Shown here in pieces: positions 6,996 through 14,822 of a stretch of DNA of 34,846 nucleotides; the stretch's first letter is position 1, and the number at the start of each line of letters is the position of its first letter. Source of the stretch: Acetomicrobium sp. S15 = DSM 107314 (GTDB lineage Bacteria > Synergistota > Synergistia > Synergistales > Thermosynergistaceae); NCBI RefSeq assembly GCF_016125955.1, contig NZ_JADEVE010000028.1, positions 1 to 34,846 of the forward strand, written 5' to 3'. Position numbers and translations under genes: made by a program. Under the pieces are notes generated by a model. It had not been told where the DNA came from. It saw nothing but the letters and a program-made list of their open reading frames with translations, and did not search any database.

Positions 6996-9104
6996 TCAGT
7001 GTATCACTAAAAGATCTCTATATGGCGGAAACGGCTGCAGGTCGTCGGCTATCCACGATTCTGCGGCGTCACTCAAGGAGCGGATCTCGTTCATGAGCTT
7101 TAAACCATCTCCCGTTATGAGAGAAGCGCTATCTTCGAGTTCTTCCATCTTGATCTTCTTGCGGAAGTTTTTCAATTCTTCGAGCTTTTGAAGGAGCGCC
7201 TCTTTTATACCGCATAGGGTTTTCATGTGCCCCTTCCAAGTTTCCAAGCCATCGTCCAACAGACTTGCGGCTTTTTCGAGAGCGCTCCCCTCTTGGGTAA
7301 TTTGCCGCGATATGCTGGGCAATATGCCGTGGCGTATCATGTCATCCATTACGGCCATCTCGATGTCGACGGTCTTGACGTATTGCTCGAGCCGCGTTTC
7401 GTAGTAAGCCGTAATTTCCCTGTCAGTCATTACGTTAAGCCCGGAGAGCAGATCCCTATTTTCCGGGATCAGGTAGTAGGCAAGCGCTTCCGGCGTTGCG
7501 TTGGCGATAGGAAGCCCCCTGCGCCGTGCCTCTTCGTGCCATTCCGGGTCGTAGCAGTTGCCCTCAAATCGTATCGCCATGCTCTCTTTTGCAACATCTC
7601 GCAGGACATCCAAAGTTGCGTCTGCTATATCGGTATTCCCGAGTCGGCTCTCGATCCTGTTTGTAACCTCCTCTATTCCCCAGGCCCAGATAGTAAGGAG
7701 CATTGTAAGAGGACCGGCGATTGACTGAGACGCGCCGGTCGCGCGAAACTCGAACTTGTTGCCTGTGAACGCCAACGGGGCTGTCCGATTGCGGTCAGAA
7801 TTTTCTTTCTTTATGGACGGGAGCTTATTCAACCCCAAGTCCATCAATCCTTTGGTCGGAATCTCATCGGGGAAACCCTCCTCCAATCGATTCAACACAT
7901 CCGTCAAGGCATTGCCTAAATAAACGCTCATGATAGCGGGCGGCGCCTCGTTTCCGCCTAACCTATACATATTTCCTGGAGATGCGACAGATGCCCTAAG
8001 TAGCGAGCTATACTTGGATACGCCTAAAAGCAGACCGCCCAAAAATGCCAGAAATTGCACATTCCTGCGCTGGCTCGTGGACGGTTCCAATAGGTTATGC
8101 CCATCGCTATCCATGAGCGAGAAATTGGTGTGTTTACCGCTTCCGTTGATGACGGCAAAGGGCTTCTCATGGAGGAGGAGTCTCAAGCCGTGACAGCGGG
8201 CGATCCTTTTCATTGTGCTCATCGTGATCTGGTTTTGATCTGTGGCGAGGTTTGCCTCCGTGAATTGAGGGGCAAACTCGAACTGGCACGGGGCAACCTC
8301 ATCGTGGCGCGTCTTAATGGCGATGCCGAGCTTGTGGAGCTCTTGTTCGGCTTCCTCCATATATGCCAAAACGCGCGGGTGTATTGCGCCGAAATAATGG
8401 TCCTCGAGCTGCTGCCCCTTAGGAGGGAGGCATCCTATAACCGTGCGTCCGCAGAGGACAAGGTCTGGGCGCCTGCGCGCTAACTCTTCATCTATCAAAA
8501 AGAATTCCTGTTCCGCCCCTACGGTCACCTTGACCCAACGGATGCCCCTATTGCCGAAGAGTCGCAACATGCGCATGGCCCGCTCTTCGATGGCTGTTAT
8601 TGCCTTGAGGAGCGGCGTCTTCATGTCGAGTGGCGTCCCATCCCAGGACAGGAAGACGGACGGTATACAGAGCGTCCCCCCGTTTTCCGTGGGTATGATG
8701 AAGGCCGGGCTCGTGGGGTCCCATGCCGTGTAGCCGCGTGCCTCGAAGGTGCTGCGCGTGCCTCCAGAAGGGAGAGACGAGGCGTCGGGCTCACTCTGAA
8801 TGAGCTCGCCCCCCGTGAAAGCCTCTAAGGGCGTTCCTCGCTCGTCTACAGAGAGGAAAGCCATGTGCTTTTCCGCCGTCAGCTCTGTTCTCGGGTGAAA
8901 CCAGTGGGCGTAGTGCGTAGCTCCTAACGATATCGCCCACTCCTTCATCGCTGCCGCCACGACGTCAGCTATGCGGCTATCCAGCTTTTGTTGCCCTCCG
9001 TTGATGGCGCTGGTGAGTTGTTCAAATACATCCTTGGGCAAGCGCTCGCGCATTGCCTTTTCATTGAAGACATGGCGCCCGAAATATGATGTCGGTCTTT
9101 CCAC
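6996..9104 (-). CDS. glnN: Glutamine synthetase type III
   Basis: Large-subunit glutamine synthetase (GSIII) of 702 residues, close to the usual 700-730. It condenses ammonia with glutamate using ATP in the cytoplasm. The family's N-terminal domain opens PTSYFGRHVFNEKAMRERLP (about 4-23). ATHYAHWFHPRTELTAEKH follows (about 62-80). The catalytic-domain glutamates lie in GAEQEFFLIDEE (about 196-207), with NGSGKHTNFSL near 320-330 and a GNKFEFRATGASQS segment near 450. The start is GTG at 9104, since GGGGGTGG lies just upstream and the family N-terminus begins there. An ATG at 9191 would add 29 unrelated residues overlapping the promoter. Its own promoter lies at 9133-9162, with a palindrome further upstream. 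The LysO-type exporter genes precede it on the same strand. Confidence 0.96.
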   Translation of the reverse strand: MERPTSYFGRHVFNEKAMRERLPKDVFEQLTSAINGGQQKLDSRIADVVAAAMKEWAISLGATHYAHWFHPRTELTAEKHMAFLSVDERGTPLEAFTGGELIQSEPDASSLPSGGTRSTFEARGYTAWDPTSPAFIIPTENGGTLCIPSVFLSWDGTPLDMKTPLLKAITAIEERAMRMLRLFGNRGIRWVKVTVGAEQEFFLIDEELARRRPDLVLCGRTVIGCLPPKGQQLEDHYFGAIHPRVLAYMEEAEQELHKLGIAIKTRHDEVAPCQFEFAPQFTEANLATDQNQITMSTMKRIARCHGLRLLLHEKPFAVINGSGKHTNFSLMDSDGHNLLEPSTSQRRNVQFLAFLGGLLLGVSKYSSLLRASVASPGNMYRLGGNEAPPAIMSVYLGNALTDVLNRLEEGFPDEIPTKGLMDLGLNKLPSIKKENSDRNRTAPLAFTGNKFEFRATGASQSIAGPLTMLLTIWAWGIEEVTNRIESRLGNTDIADATLDVLRDVAKESMAIRFEGNCYDPEWHEEARRRGLPIANATPEALAYYLIPENRDLLSGLNVMTDREITAYYETRLEQYVKTVDIEMAVMDDMIRHGILPSISRQITQEGSALEKAASLLDDGLETWKGHMKTLCGIKEALLQKLEELKNFRKKIKMEELEDSASLITGDGLKLMNEIRSLSDAAESWIADDLQPFPPYRDLLVIH

Positions 9105-9132
9105 TAAAACCACCCCCTGTGCGTGATGGCTA

Positions 9133-9162
9133 TTTATACCATACGCTGGGGGAATTATGCAA
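9133..9162 (-). promoter_or_regulatory. Sigma-70-type promoter of glnN
   Basis: Read on the minus strand, a -35 box TTGCAT (9162-9157) is followed after 18 bases by a -10 box TATAAA (9138-9133). The start codon of glnN lies about 28 bases beyond. Directly upstream of the -35 box is a T7A6 tract (about 9165-9177) that resembles an UP element. Transcription from here would produce glnN, and perhaps metY, independently of the exporter genes. Confidence 0.65.
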
Positions 9163-9221
9163 GTATTTTTTAAAAAAACCTGCAAGTCCAACCATGAGAT
9201 TTGACGAATGGTATGTAATTA

Positions 9222-9235
9222 TTGTGTATACACAA
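9222..9235. promoter_or_regulatory. Perfect 14-base palindrome, candidate operator
   Basis: TTGTGTATACACAA is a perfect inverted repeat in the 133-base gap between the exporter gene and glnN. It contains the TGTATACA core often seen in operators of FadR-type GntR regulators. It is about 60 bases upstream of the glnN -35 box. No regulator gene is adjacent, so the binding protein is unknown. Confidence 0.45.
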
Positions 9236-9237
9236 CT

Positions 9238-9852
9238 TCAAGCGCCGAATACCCTTTCGACTATGTGGTACGACAGCGGCACCATCACGGGGACTAAGAC
9301 CGAAACTACCACGCCCGATGCGAAGGAGAGGAGCGCTATCTCCCCTCCGGCGCTCTTGGTTATAAACGGCAAAGCCACGTCCATCGCCGTAGCGCCGGCT
9401 ATGCCTACGGTCCCATGTTTGCCGAAAAGCCTTACCAGAAAGGGCGCAGCGGCTATGACCAGGCATTCTCTCATGAGGTTCACGAGGAAGCCTATCGTGG
9501 CCGAGGTCGGATCGGCCATCTCCTTGAGCAGGACGGTCGTAATGCTGTAGTAGCCGCTTCCTATGCCGGAGGCAGTGGCTAATGGAAGGGATGCGCCTGC
9601 CATCCATCCGGCCAAAAAGCCGCCTGCCGCGCCTCCCAAGAGGCTTGCGAAGGGCAGAAATATCTCCCTCCCCTTTAAGCGGAGAAGCTCTCCGAGCGAC
9701 CCCTTGAGTGCCATATCGGCCCCTATGAAGAAGAACAGAAATAACAGAAGCCACGAAACTATCTTGTCAGATACGGTAAAAGCCCACTCCGCCAAGCCGC
9801 TGTATCCTACGAGGATGCCAGACGCGAGGAAGGCAAGCGCTCTAAGCTCCAT
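9238..9852 (-). CDS. lysO: LysO-type (DUF340) lysine exporter, large C-terminal part
   Basis: A 204-residue membrane protein with about six hydrophobic segments. It matches the C-terminal two thirds of the DUF340/LysO family (E. coli YbjE exports lysine and thialysine). Visible family features are FFIGADMALKG near residues 40-50, the GIGSGYYSITTVLLKEMADP segment (about 105-124) and the IAGATAMDVALPFITKSAGG segment (about 151-170). In E. coli this family is one chain of about 300 residues. Here the N-terminal part is a separate upstream gene overlapping by 11 bases. That two-gene form also occurs in other anaerobes, so I read it as natural rather than a frameshift. The ATG at 9852 has AGAGGAG about 10 bases and AAGGA about 3 bases upstream. 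The lysine substrate is inferred from the family. Confidence 0.82.
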   Translation of the reverse strand: MELRALAFLASGILVGYSGLAEWAFTVSDKIVSWLLLFLFFFIGADMALKGSLGELLRLKGREIFLPFASLLGGAAGGFLAGWMAGASLPLATASGIGSGYYSITTVLLKEMADPTSATIGFLVNLMRECLVIAAAPFLVRLFGKHGTVGIAGATAMDVALPFITKSAGGEIALLSFASGVVVSVLVPVMVPLSYHIVERVFGA

Positions 9853-10123
9853 CTTCCTTGTCTCCTCTGCCCGCCACCAGCCGGGAGAGCAGGCCGCTTC
9901 CCAAGACGGATCCGGCGCATATTGCTGTCGACTGCAATCCTATCTCTTTCAGGTTGGCTAAAGCTTCTCTGTGACCTCCCACTTCGATCCCCACGACGAA
10001 GAGCAGAGCGTAGATCAAGGTGGTGAGGACCTTGCCGGAATTGTTGACGAGGGCGCGGGGTGCCCTCGTCTTTCCTGCGTATACGCCCAAAAGGAGGGCC
10101 AAGAGGAAGAAAAAGACGCTCAA
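9842..10123 (-). CDS. LysO-type (DUF340) exporter, small N-terminal part
   Basis: A 93-residue membrane protein with three hydrophobic segments. It corresponds to the N-terminal part of DUF340/LysO, with motifs LLGVYAGKTRAP and the ALLFVVGIEVGG segment around residues 30-45. I take the start as TTG at 10123: AAGGAG lies 7 bases upstream, the hydrophobic family N-terminus begins there, and the TTG overlaps the TGA stop of the upstream flavoprotein gene (TTGA), a typical coupling arrangement. An ATG at 10162 would add a polar 13-residue leader and a longer overlap. It probably pairs with the 204-residue product to make one exporter. Confidence 0.75.
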   Translation of the reverse strand: MSVFFFLLALLLGVYAGKTRAPRALVNNSGKVLTTLIYALLFVVGIEVGGHREALANLKEIGLQSTAICAGSVLGSGLLSRLVAGRGDKEDGA

Positions 10124-10671
10124 GCGAGTCTCCTTCCGAGGTCTTTCGCCTCGGAAAGCCACTCCCCTTTACCGATTTCGCCCGCTTCATAAACCCCTGT
10201 GGCCAGAATCCTTCCTACCTGTAGCAGATCAAGGAAAGAGCACGACTTGTCGTATGAAAAGAGAAGGCCATCGAAAGCCGACAGGTCTTCCTCGCCGGCT
10301 GCAGCCACGAGGATCGCCTTTTTGCCGGCTAAGCTCTTTTCGGCCTTCGGCGAGCCGAATGGCAGCAACCTGTCCCATAGAAGTTTGATCTGCCCGCTCC
10401 ATGTATACCAATAGAGGGGAGTGGCGAAGATTACGGCATCTGACGAAGCGAGGGAGTCATAAATGGCATCCATGTCGTCTTTTATGACACAGGGCCTTCC
10501 CTTCTCCCAGCAGCGCCTGCAATCTATACATCCCTTTATCGAGAGGCGTGCCAGCTGCACGAAGGACGCTTCGTACCCTCGTTCTGCGGCTCCTTCCGCC
10601 ACGGCGCGAGCCAGTGTCGCAGTATTGCCGTTTTCCCTCGGGCTGCCCAACAGAGCCAGTATACGTTTCAT
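10120..10671 (-). CDS. Iron-sulfur flavoprotein (Isf-like) / NADPH-dependent FMN reductase family
   Basis: A 183-residue flavodoxin-fold protein. The FMN phosphate loop GSPRENGNT is at 9-17. A compact cysteine motif C48-x2-C51-x2-C54-x6-C61 follows, then VIKDDMDAIYD and the TPLYWYTWSGQ segment. The CX2CX2CX4-7C spacing is that described for archaeal iron-sulfur flavoprotein Isf, where it holds a [4Fe-4S] cluster. A related group of flavodoxin-family reductases carries similar cysteines, so the cluster is a prediction. A role in electron transfer or in reducing oxygen or peroxide in an anaerobe is plausible. The start is ATG at 10671 (AGGAGGTG about 6 bases upstream). It heads the minus-strand group and is divergent from the DUF72 gene. 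Confidence 0.8.
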   Translation of the reverse strand: MKRILALLGSPRENGNTATLARAVAEGAAERGYEASFVQLARLSIKGCIDCRRCWEKGRPCVIKDDMDAIYDSLASSDAVIFATPLYWYTWSGQIKLLWDRLLPFGSPKAEKSLAGKKAILVAAAGEEDLSAFDGLLFSYDKSCSFLDLLQVGRILATGVYEAGEIGKGEWLSEAKDLGRRLA

Positions 10672-10717
10672 GACCCACACCTCCTGATGATGGCTTGTGC
10701 CGTCGTTAGCGAGGAAC

Positions 10718-10747
10718 TTAAGAGGTAAAATCTACACGAAGTATAAT
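10718..10747 (+). promoter_or_regulatory. Promoter candidate for the DUF72-queD pair
   Basis: A perfect TATAAT (10742-10747) lies 18 bases after a weak -35 (TTAAGA, 10718-10723) in the divergent intergenic region. Transcription starting near 10755 would lead into the DUF72 gene at 10785. The -35 element is poor, so this rests mainly on the -10 box. Confidence 0.5.
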
Positions 10748-10784
10748 ATATCACGAGGTGTTGCGGGGAGGATTTTTTGAGGAC

Positions 10785-11744
10785 ATGGCCGAGTTTCGGA
10801 TAGGAACTTGCTCGTGGGCCGACAGGTCGCTGCTTTCTTCCGAATGGTACCCTAAGGGGGCGAATGGCGCCGCCTCCAGGTTACGCCACTACAGCCTTCA
10901 CTTTAACTGTGTCGAGGTGAACAGCACTTTCTATGCCATACCGGCGCAGAGGGAAATCTACCTGTGGATGGCTCGTACGCCTCCCGACTTTCTCTTTTCC
11001 GTCAAAGCCTTTGCCCTTCTGACGTTGCACGCCCTACCGATCGAAAATTTGCCTCGATGGCTCGGTGGTCAGGTTAAGAACGGGAAGAAGCTCGTCACGC
11101 TTTATGATTTTCCTCGGGCGACTCGCAAGAGGGTTTTGGATGCCTTTTTGGAACTCGTTGCAGTTCTTCACAGCGCTGGACGGCTCGGTTATCTCCTGTT
11201 CCAACTCCCACCTCGGATACGCTTTGAGGATCGGTGGCTGCTCTACCTTAAGCGTATTCGAGAGCTGACACTGCCGCTTCCCATAGCCGTAGAGGTTCGG
11301 CATCGTTCATGGCTCGAAGAGGGTACGTCCGAACGCTTCCTCGGTTTTTTGCGGGATGAAAACGTGGCTTACGTCGCCGTTGACGAGCCCGAACTCCCCT
11401 GGACTGTCCCGCCTTTGTGGCCGCTCACAGCAAGCTGGGGAACGGTTGTGAGGTTTCATGGCCGCAATGTATCGGGTTGGCGCAAAGCCGGCGCTTCGGT
11501 GGAGGAGAGATTTTCTTATCTTTATACCGTCGAAGAGTTGACCAAGTGGAAAGACCAGGCCCTCTTAGCGGCGCAGAGCGTGCCCAGGATTTTTATCATG
11601 TTCAATAACTGTTATCGCGACTATGCCGTTAAAAATGCCCTGCAGATGAAAGCGATGCTGGGACTTGCTCCCTGGGGCGAGGCTGCCGTGCAAACGAAGC
11701 TGTCTCCCTTGGATGGCGGTCCGAGCGGTTCTGAGGATCTTTGA
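10785..11744 (+). CDS. DUF72 (YecE-like) protein
   Basis: A 319-residue protein of the DUF72/YecE family, predicted to adopt a TIM-barrel-like fold. Family marks are the start FRIGTCSWAD, the WYPKG motif near residue 21, the HFNCVEVNSTFY motif (about 40-51), FLFSVKAF near 70, LLFQLPP near 140 and VEVRHRSW near 170. A central W-x-G-T-x-V-x-R-F-H-G-R-N motif and a C-terminal FNNCYRDYAVKNA segment are also present. The biochemical function of the family is not established. I prefer the ATG at 10785, just before the conserved N-terminus (GGGGAGG is 13 bases upstream). A GTG at 10758 would add nine residues and is the alternative. QueD follows 26 bases downstream, suggesting cotranscription. Confidence 0.85.
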   Translation: MAEFRIGTCSWADRSLLSSEWYPKGANGAASRLRHYSLHFNCVEVNSTFYAIPAQREIYLWMARTPPDFLFSVKAFALLTLHALPIENLPRWLGGQVKNGKKLVTLYDFPRATRKRVLDAFLELVAVLHSAGRLGYLLFQLPPRIRFEDRWLLYLKRIRELTLPLPIAVEVRHRSWLEEGTSERFLGFLRDENVAYVAVDEPELPWTVPPLWPLTASWGTVVRFHGRNVSGWRKAGASVEERFSYLYTVEELTKWKDQALLAAQSVPRIFIMFNNCYRDYAVKNALQMKAMLGLAPWGEAAVQTKLSPLDGGPSGSEDL

Positions 11745-11770
11745 AAACAAGACGTTCGGGGGTGGTGTGA

Positions 11771-12136
11771 GTGCTCTTGAGGCGAGAATTCACCTTTGAT
11801 GCTGCTCATCGCCTCTCTAAATATCATGGCAAGTGCGAGCGGCTTCACGGCCATACGTACCGCCTCGCCGTGACCTTGGAGGGAAAGCCGGACAACGAAG
11901 GCATGCTCTTCGACTTTGTAGAGTTGAAGGGTGTGGTTCAGGGCGCTGTTTTGAGCGAGCTCGACCACGCATATTTGAACGACATAATCGATCAGCCTAC
12001 GGCGGAAAACATCGCTATGTGGATATGGCGACGCCTGGAGGGATCGGTTAGGCGGCCCAACTGCGATCTCAAGTCCGTGCAGGTATGGGAGACGGCAGAT
12101 TGTTCAGTGACCGTGGAGGCCGGCGATATGAGTTAA
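11771..12136 (+). CDS. queD: 6-pyruvoyltetrahydropterin synthase / 6-carboxytetrahydropterin synthase family
   Basis: A 121-residue QueD-type protein that converts dihydroneopterin triphosphate to 6-carboxytetrahydropterin in the queuosine/7-deazaguanine route. Zinc ligands H13, H27 and H29 are visible in AAHRL and LHGH. The catalytic cysteine C22 lies in GKCERLHGH. The DF-E motif (near 49-51), D65-H66 and PTAEN (76-80) complete the family signature, with the substrate-binding glutamate near WETAD. The length fits bacterial QueD. The start is GTG at 11771, after GGGGTGGTG. Other queuosine genes (queC, queE, queF) are not in the window, so the pathway assignment rests on this sequence alone. 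Confidence 0.9.
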   Translation: MLLRREFTFDAAHRLSKYHGKCERLHGHTYRLAVTLEGKPDNEGMLFDFVELKGVVQGAVLSELDHAYLNDIIDQPTAENIAMWIWRRLEGSVRRPNCDLKSVQVWETADCSVTVEAGDMS

Positions 12137-12304
12137 GGCACTGCGATTTTTTAAGCGAATCAAAACGTACGCACAAATAGGATTTGGGACCTGTGGCGCC
12201 TTGACAGCACTTTTCTCGTTGTATACACTATGGCAGTTCTTGCAGGGCGGCAAGGCGAAGCGTAGGAAACAATCTAAGCGATCGGGAATCGAGGATCCTC
12301 GACG
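12137..12304. other. 168-base gap before the TRAP/OFOR operon, promoter-bearing
   Basis: This gap holds the promoter annotated at 12201-12229. One forward frame is open from 12132 to beyond the gap and would encode a basic peptide with one hydrophobic segment. It has no good start codon with a ribosome-binding site, so I do not call it a gene. Confidence 0.5.
12201..12229 (+). promoter_or_regulatory. Sigma-70-type promoter of the DUF1850/TRAP/OFOR operon
   Basis: A perfect -35 TTGACA (12201-12206) is followed after 17 bases by TACACT (12224-12229), with an overlapping alternative TATACA at 15 bases. It lies about 75 bases upstream of the DUF1850 start. No long gene-free gap occurs from there to the terminator at 20617, so this may drive the whole eight-kilobase operon. 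Confidence 0.65.
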
Positions 12305-12808
12305 ATGCCAAAAACAAAGCGACTGTTGTTTGTTATCGTTTTATCTTCGACCGCGGTTGTATTTTTTTGCCCGGTCTCTGTGTTGACGATAAGAGATGCG
12401 AACGATACTATCGTTTATGCCGTAACTATCGGAATAAACGATACTTTTTCAATAAAGTTTACGCATTCGGTCGCAAAAAGGCCGGTGGTGGAGACGTTCG
12501 GCTTTAGTGCCGGGAAGAAGATAACGTTGCTGGAGACCGAGTATGATTCCTTCGGTGCGGGTTTGCCTTTTGAGGTGAAGGGCGGGCAGAGATTTATCGC
12601 AAAAGATGGCAAATTTAAGATCGTCGGCTATAATTACGAGGTTCCCGATCTCGTAATAAGGGTGGGCAGGTTTGCAGATCACCTCTTTGTTTTCCGTGGT
12701 GAGGAGATAAGGCTGGTGGATCTCGCAAAAGCAGGAGAGGCGCTCGTGTTTTCTGTGGAAGAAGTGCCGCTTCTCTGGTATGTCTCTGAGAGGTTTTTGC
12801 AACGATAA
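12305..12808 (+). CDS. DUF1850 protein, TAXI-TRAP accessory
   Basis: A 167-residue protein with an N-terminal hydrophobic segment (about 7-24) that acts as an anchor or uncleaved signal, so the rest is probably outside the membrane. The family marks are FSIKFTHSVAKRPVVETF (about 48-65), ETEYDSFGAGLPFE (about 77-90) and a C-terminal EE-PLLWY-like segment. DUF1850 proteins are almost always encoded beside fused TAXI-TRAP permeases, and this one is immediately upstream of such a permease; its molecular role is unknown. The 3' end leads straight into the ribosome-binding site of the permease gene. No receptor gene precedes it here, which is unusual for the arrangement. Confidence 0.85.
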   Translation: MPKTKRLLFVIVLSSTAVVFFCPVSVLTIRDANDTIVYAVTIGINDTFSIKFTHSVAKRPVVETFGFSAGKKITLLETEYDSFGAGLPFEVKGGQRFIAKDGKFKIVGYNYEVPDLVIRVGRFADHLFVFRGEEIRLVDLAKAGEALVFSVEEVPLLWYVSERFLQR

Positions 12809-12839
12809 CACAATATTGAGTGGGGGAGGGGGAATTAAA

Positions 12840-14795
12840 GTGAGCGATACGGAAAACAGGGATCAAAAGCTGGTCACAGAAGATCAAACCATAGACGTAG
12901 AAAAGATATTAGAGAAATACGATCGCGAGTCCGTATACCGCAGGCTTACAGGGTTTTGGAAGTGGGTCATTTCGCTGGGCGCTGTGGCATTTTCTGCATT
13001 TCAGCTTTATACGGCCGCCTTCGGCGTGTATCCGGCGCAGATACAGCGATCCGTGCACCTCGCCTTTATGCTCTTTTTGGTGTTTTTACTCTATCCTGTT
13101 AGCAAAAAGAGTTCCCGCACGGAACTTCACTGGACGGATGTAATCCTTGCGCTTTTTGGGGTAGCTGTAGGCGCTTATATAGTGGTAGAATACACCCCTC
13201 TTATGTATCGAGCGGGATTACCTACAACTCTTGACCTCGTCTTCGGCGCTTTGGCCATCCTGTTGGTCTTGGAGGCGGCGAGGAGGATAGTGGGCTTGCC
13301 GATCGTGATCGTGGCTGCGGCATGTCTTCTTTATGCCTTATACGGCAGTTATATCCCCGGCATGTTCGGCCACCGTGGCTTTCCGCTGCGCAGGGTGATA
13401 ACTCACATGTATGTCACCACTGAGGGTCTCTTGGGACTGCCCATGGGCGTATCGGCCACCTTCGTGTTCATGTTCATCCTTTTCGGTGCCTTTCTTCATA
13501 AGACCGGCCTCGGGAAGTTCTTCATAAACTTGGCGATGGCAGCCACCGGCCATCAGGTGGGCGGCCCCGCCAAGATAGCCGTCGTAGCCAGCGGCATGTT
13601 CGGCACCATATCGGGCAGCTCTGTGGCAAACGTGGTCACCACTGGAACATTTACCATCCCTCTCATGAAGAGCATAGGATATAAACCTCATTTTGCCGGT
13701 GCCGTAGAGGCTGCGGCGTCTACCGGAGGCCAACTCATGCCACCGATCATGGGGGCGGCGGCCTTCGTCATGTCAGAATTTATAGGCGTCCCCTACATCC
13801 GCATAGCAGCAGCCGCCATAGTGCCGGCCATTCTCTACTATTTGGCCGTCTTCGTCATGGTCCACATGGAAGCCTTGAAGCTGGGCTTGAAGGGTCTGCC
13901 TCGCGAACTGTTACCGAACGTGTGGAAGACCTTAAAAGACGGTGGGCACCTGCTCATACCGGTTGCGGTGCTGGTCTACTTCCTCGTCAAAGGATATACA
14001 CCGCTGCGTGCGGCTTTTATGTGCATCATCATTACGATAGTCATAGCCATGATGCGAAAGAATACCAGAATGAAACCACGAGATCTGTATGAGGCGATGG
14101 AGAATGGCGCGAGGAGTGCCTTGGGTGTGGCATCGGCGTGTGCCTGCTCCGGATTGATCATAGGTGTGGTTACACTCACCGGTTTGGGTCTGAAGATCGC
14201 CAACGGCATCATCTATCTGGCCGGGGGGGTTTTCTTTTTAACGTTAGTCTTCACAATGCTCGCTTCCATATTGTTGGGGATGGGGCTCCCGACGACTGCG
14301 AAGTATATAGTGTTGGCCAGTATGGCTGCTCCCGCGCTGCAGAAGTTCGGCCTGCCACCTATTGCCGCTCATATGTTTATCCTCTACTACGGCATAATAG
14401 CGGACCTCACACCGCCCGTCGCCCTGGCAGCGTATGCCGGAGCGGGCGTAGCGGGGGCCAACCCTATGAAGACAGGCTGGACAGCCTTGAAGTTGGCTCT
14501 GGCCGGTTTCCTCATTCCATACATATTCGCCTATGATCCGGTTTTGCTCCTTATAGGGGCTACTCCGCTTAAGGTAATAGTCGCATCGACGACTGCCATA
14601 ATAGGCGTTTTCGCCCTCGGGTTTGCGACCTCCGGCTATTGGCTTAGAAACATGGCCCTATGGGAGCGCGTCATCCTCTTCGGAGGGGCGCTTGCCCTGA
14701 TAAAGCCGGGAGTATTGACCGATGGTGCGGGTATTTTGATAATGGCTTCTATCTATATCTATCAACGCTTGAAAGTCAAGAGGGGATCTGTTTAA
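12840..14795 (+). CDS. TAXI-TRAP transporter fused 4TM/12TM permease
   Basis: A 651-residue permease combining the small (DctQ-like) and large (DctM-like) subunits of a TAXI-type tripartite carrier. A cytoplasmic N-terminal tail with EKILEKYDRESVYRRLTG leads into about four hydrophobic segments (about 40-150) and then the large DctM-like domain. The conserved segments are GTISGSSVANVVTTGTFTIPLMK and EAAASTGGQLMPPIMGAAAFVM (near 260-320, each quoted only in outline), GMGLPTTAKYIV near 500 and DLTPPVALAAYAGAGVAG near 540. Such carriers use a sodium or proton gradient to import organic acids delivered by a periplasmic receptor. The start is GTG at 12840, after GGGGAGGGGG. The paralogue at 31887-33827 has the same architecture. 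The OFOR genes follow 27 bases later. Confidence 0.94.
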   Translation: MSDTENRDQKLVTEDQTIDVEKILEKYDRESVYRRLTGFWKWVISLGAVAFSAFQLYTAAFGVYPAQIQRSVHLAFMLFLVFLLYPVSKKSSRTELHWTDVILALFGVAVGAYIVVEYTPLMYRAGLPTTLDLVFGALAILLVLEAARRIVGLPIVIVAAACLLYALYGSYIPGMFGHRGFPLRRVITHMYVTTEGLLGLPMGVSATFVFMFILFGAFLHKTGLGKFFINLAMAATGHQVGGPAKIAVVASGMFGTISGSSVANVVTTGTFTIPLMKSIGYKPHFAGAVEAAASTGGQLMPPIMGAAAFVMSEFIGVPYIRIAAAAIVPAILYYLAVFVMVHMEALKLGLKGLPRELLPNVWKTLKDGGHLLIPVAVLVYFLVKGYTPLRAAFMCIIITIVIAMMRKNTRMKPRDLYEAMENGARSALGVASACACSGLIIGVVTLTGLGLKIANGIIYLAGGVFFLTLVFTMLASILLGMGLPTTAKYIVLASMAAPALQKFGLPPIAAHMFILYYGIIADLTPPVALAAYAGAGVAGANPMKTGWTALKLALAGFLIPYIFAYDPVLLLIGATPLKVIVASTTAIIGVFALGFATSGYWLRNMALWERVILFGGALALIKPGVLTDGAGILIMASIYIYQRLKVKRGSV

Positions 14796-14822
14796 GGTTG
14801 TTAAAAAGGGGGAGGTTATAAA

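Noticed and set aside
9105-9191. Longer glutamine synthetase starting at an ATG at 9191
   Set aside because: The added residues do not match the family N-terminus and cover the promoter. GTG at 9104 has a clear ribosome-binding site.
9842-9852. Frameshift splitting one LysO gene
   Set aside because: Both halves have their own plausible starts and spacing, and two-gene DUF340 exporters are known from other anaerobes.
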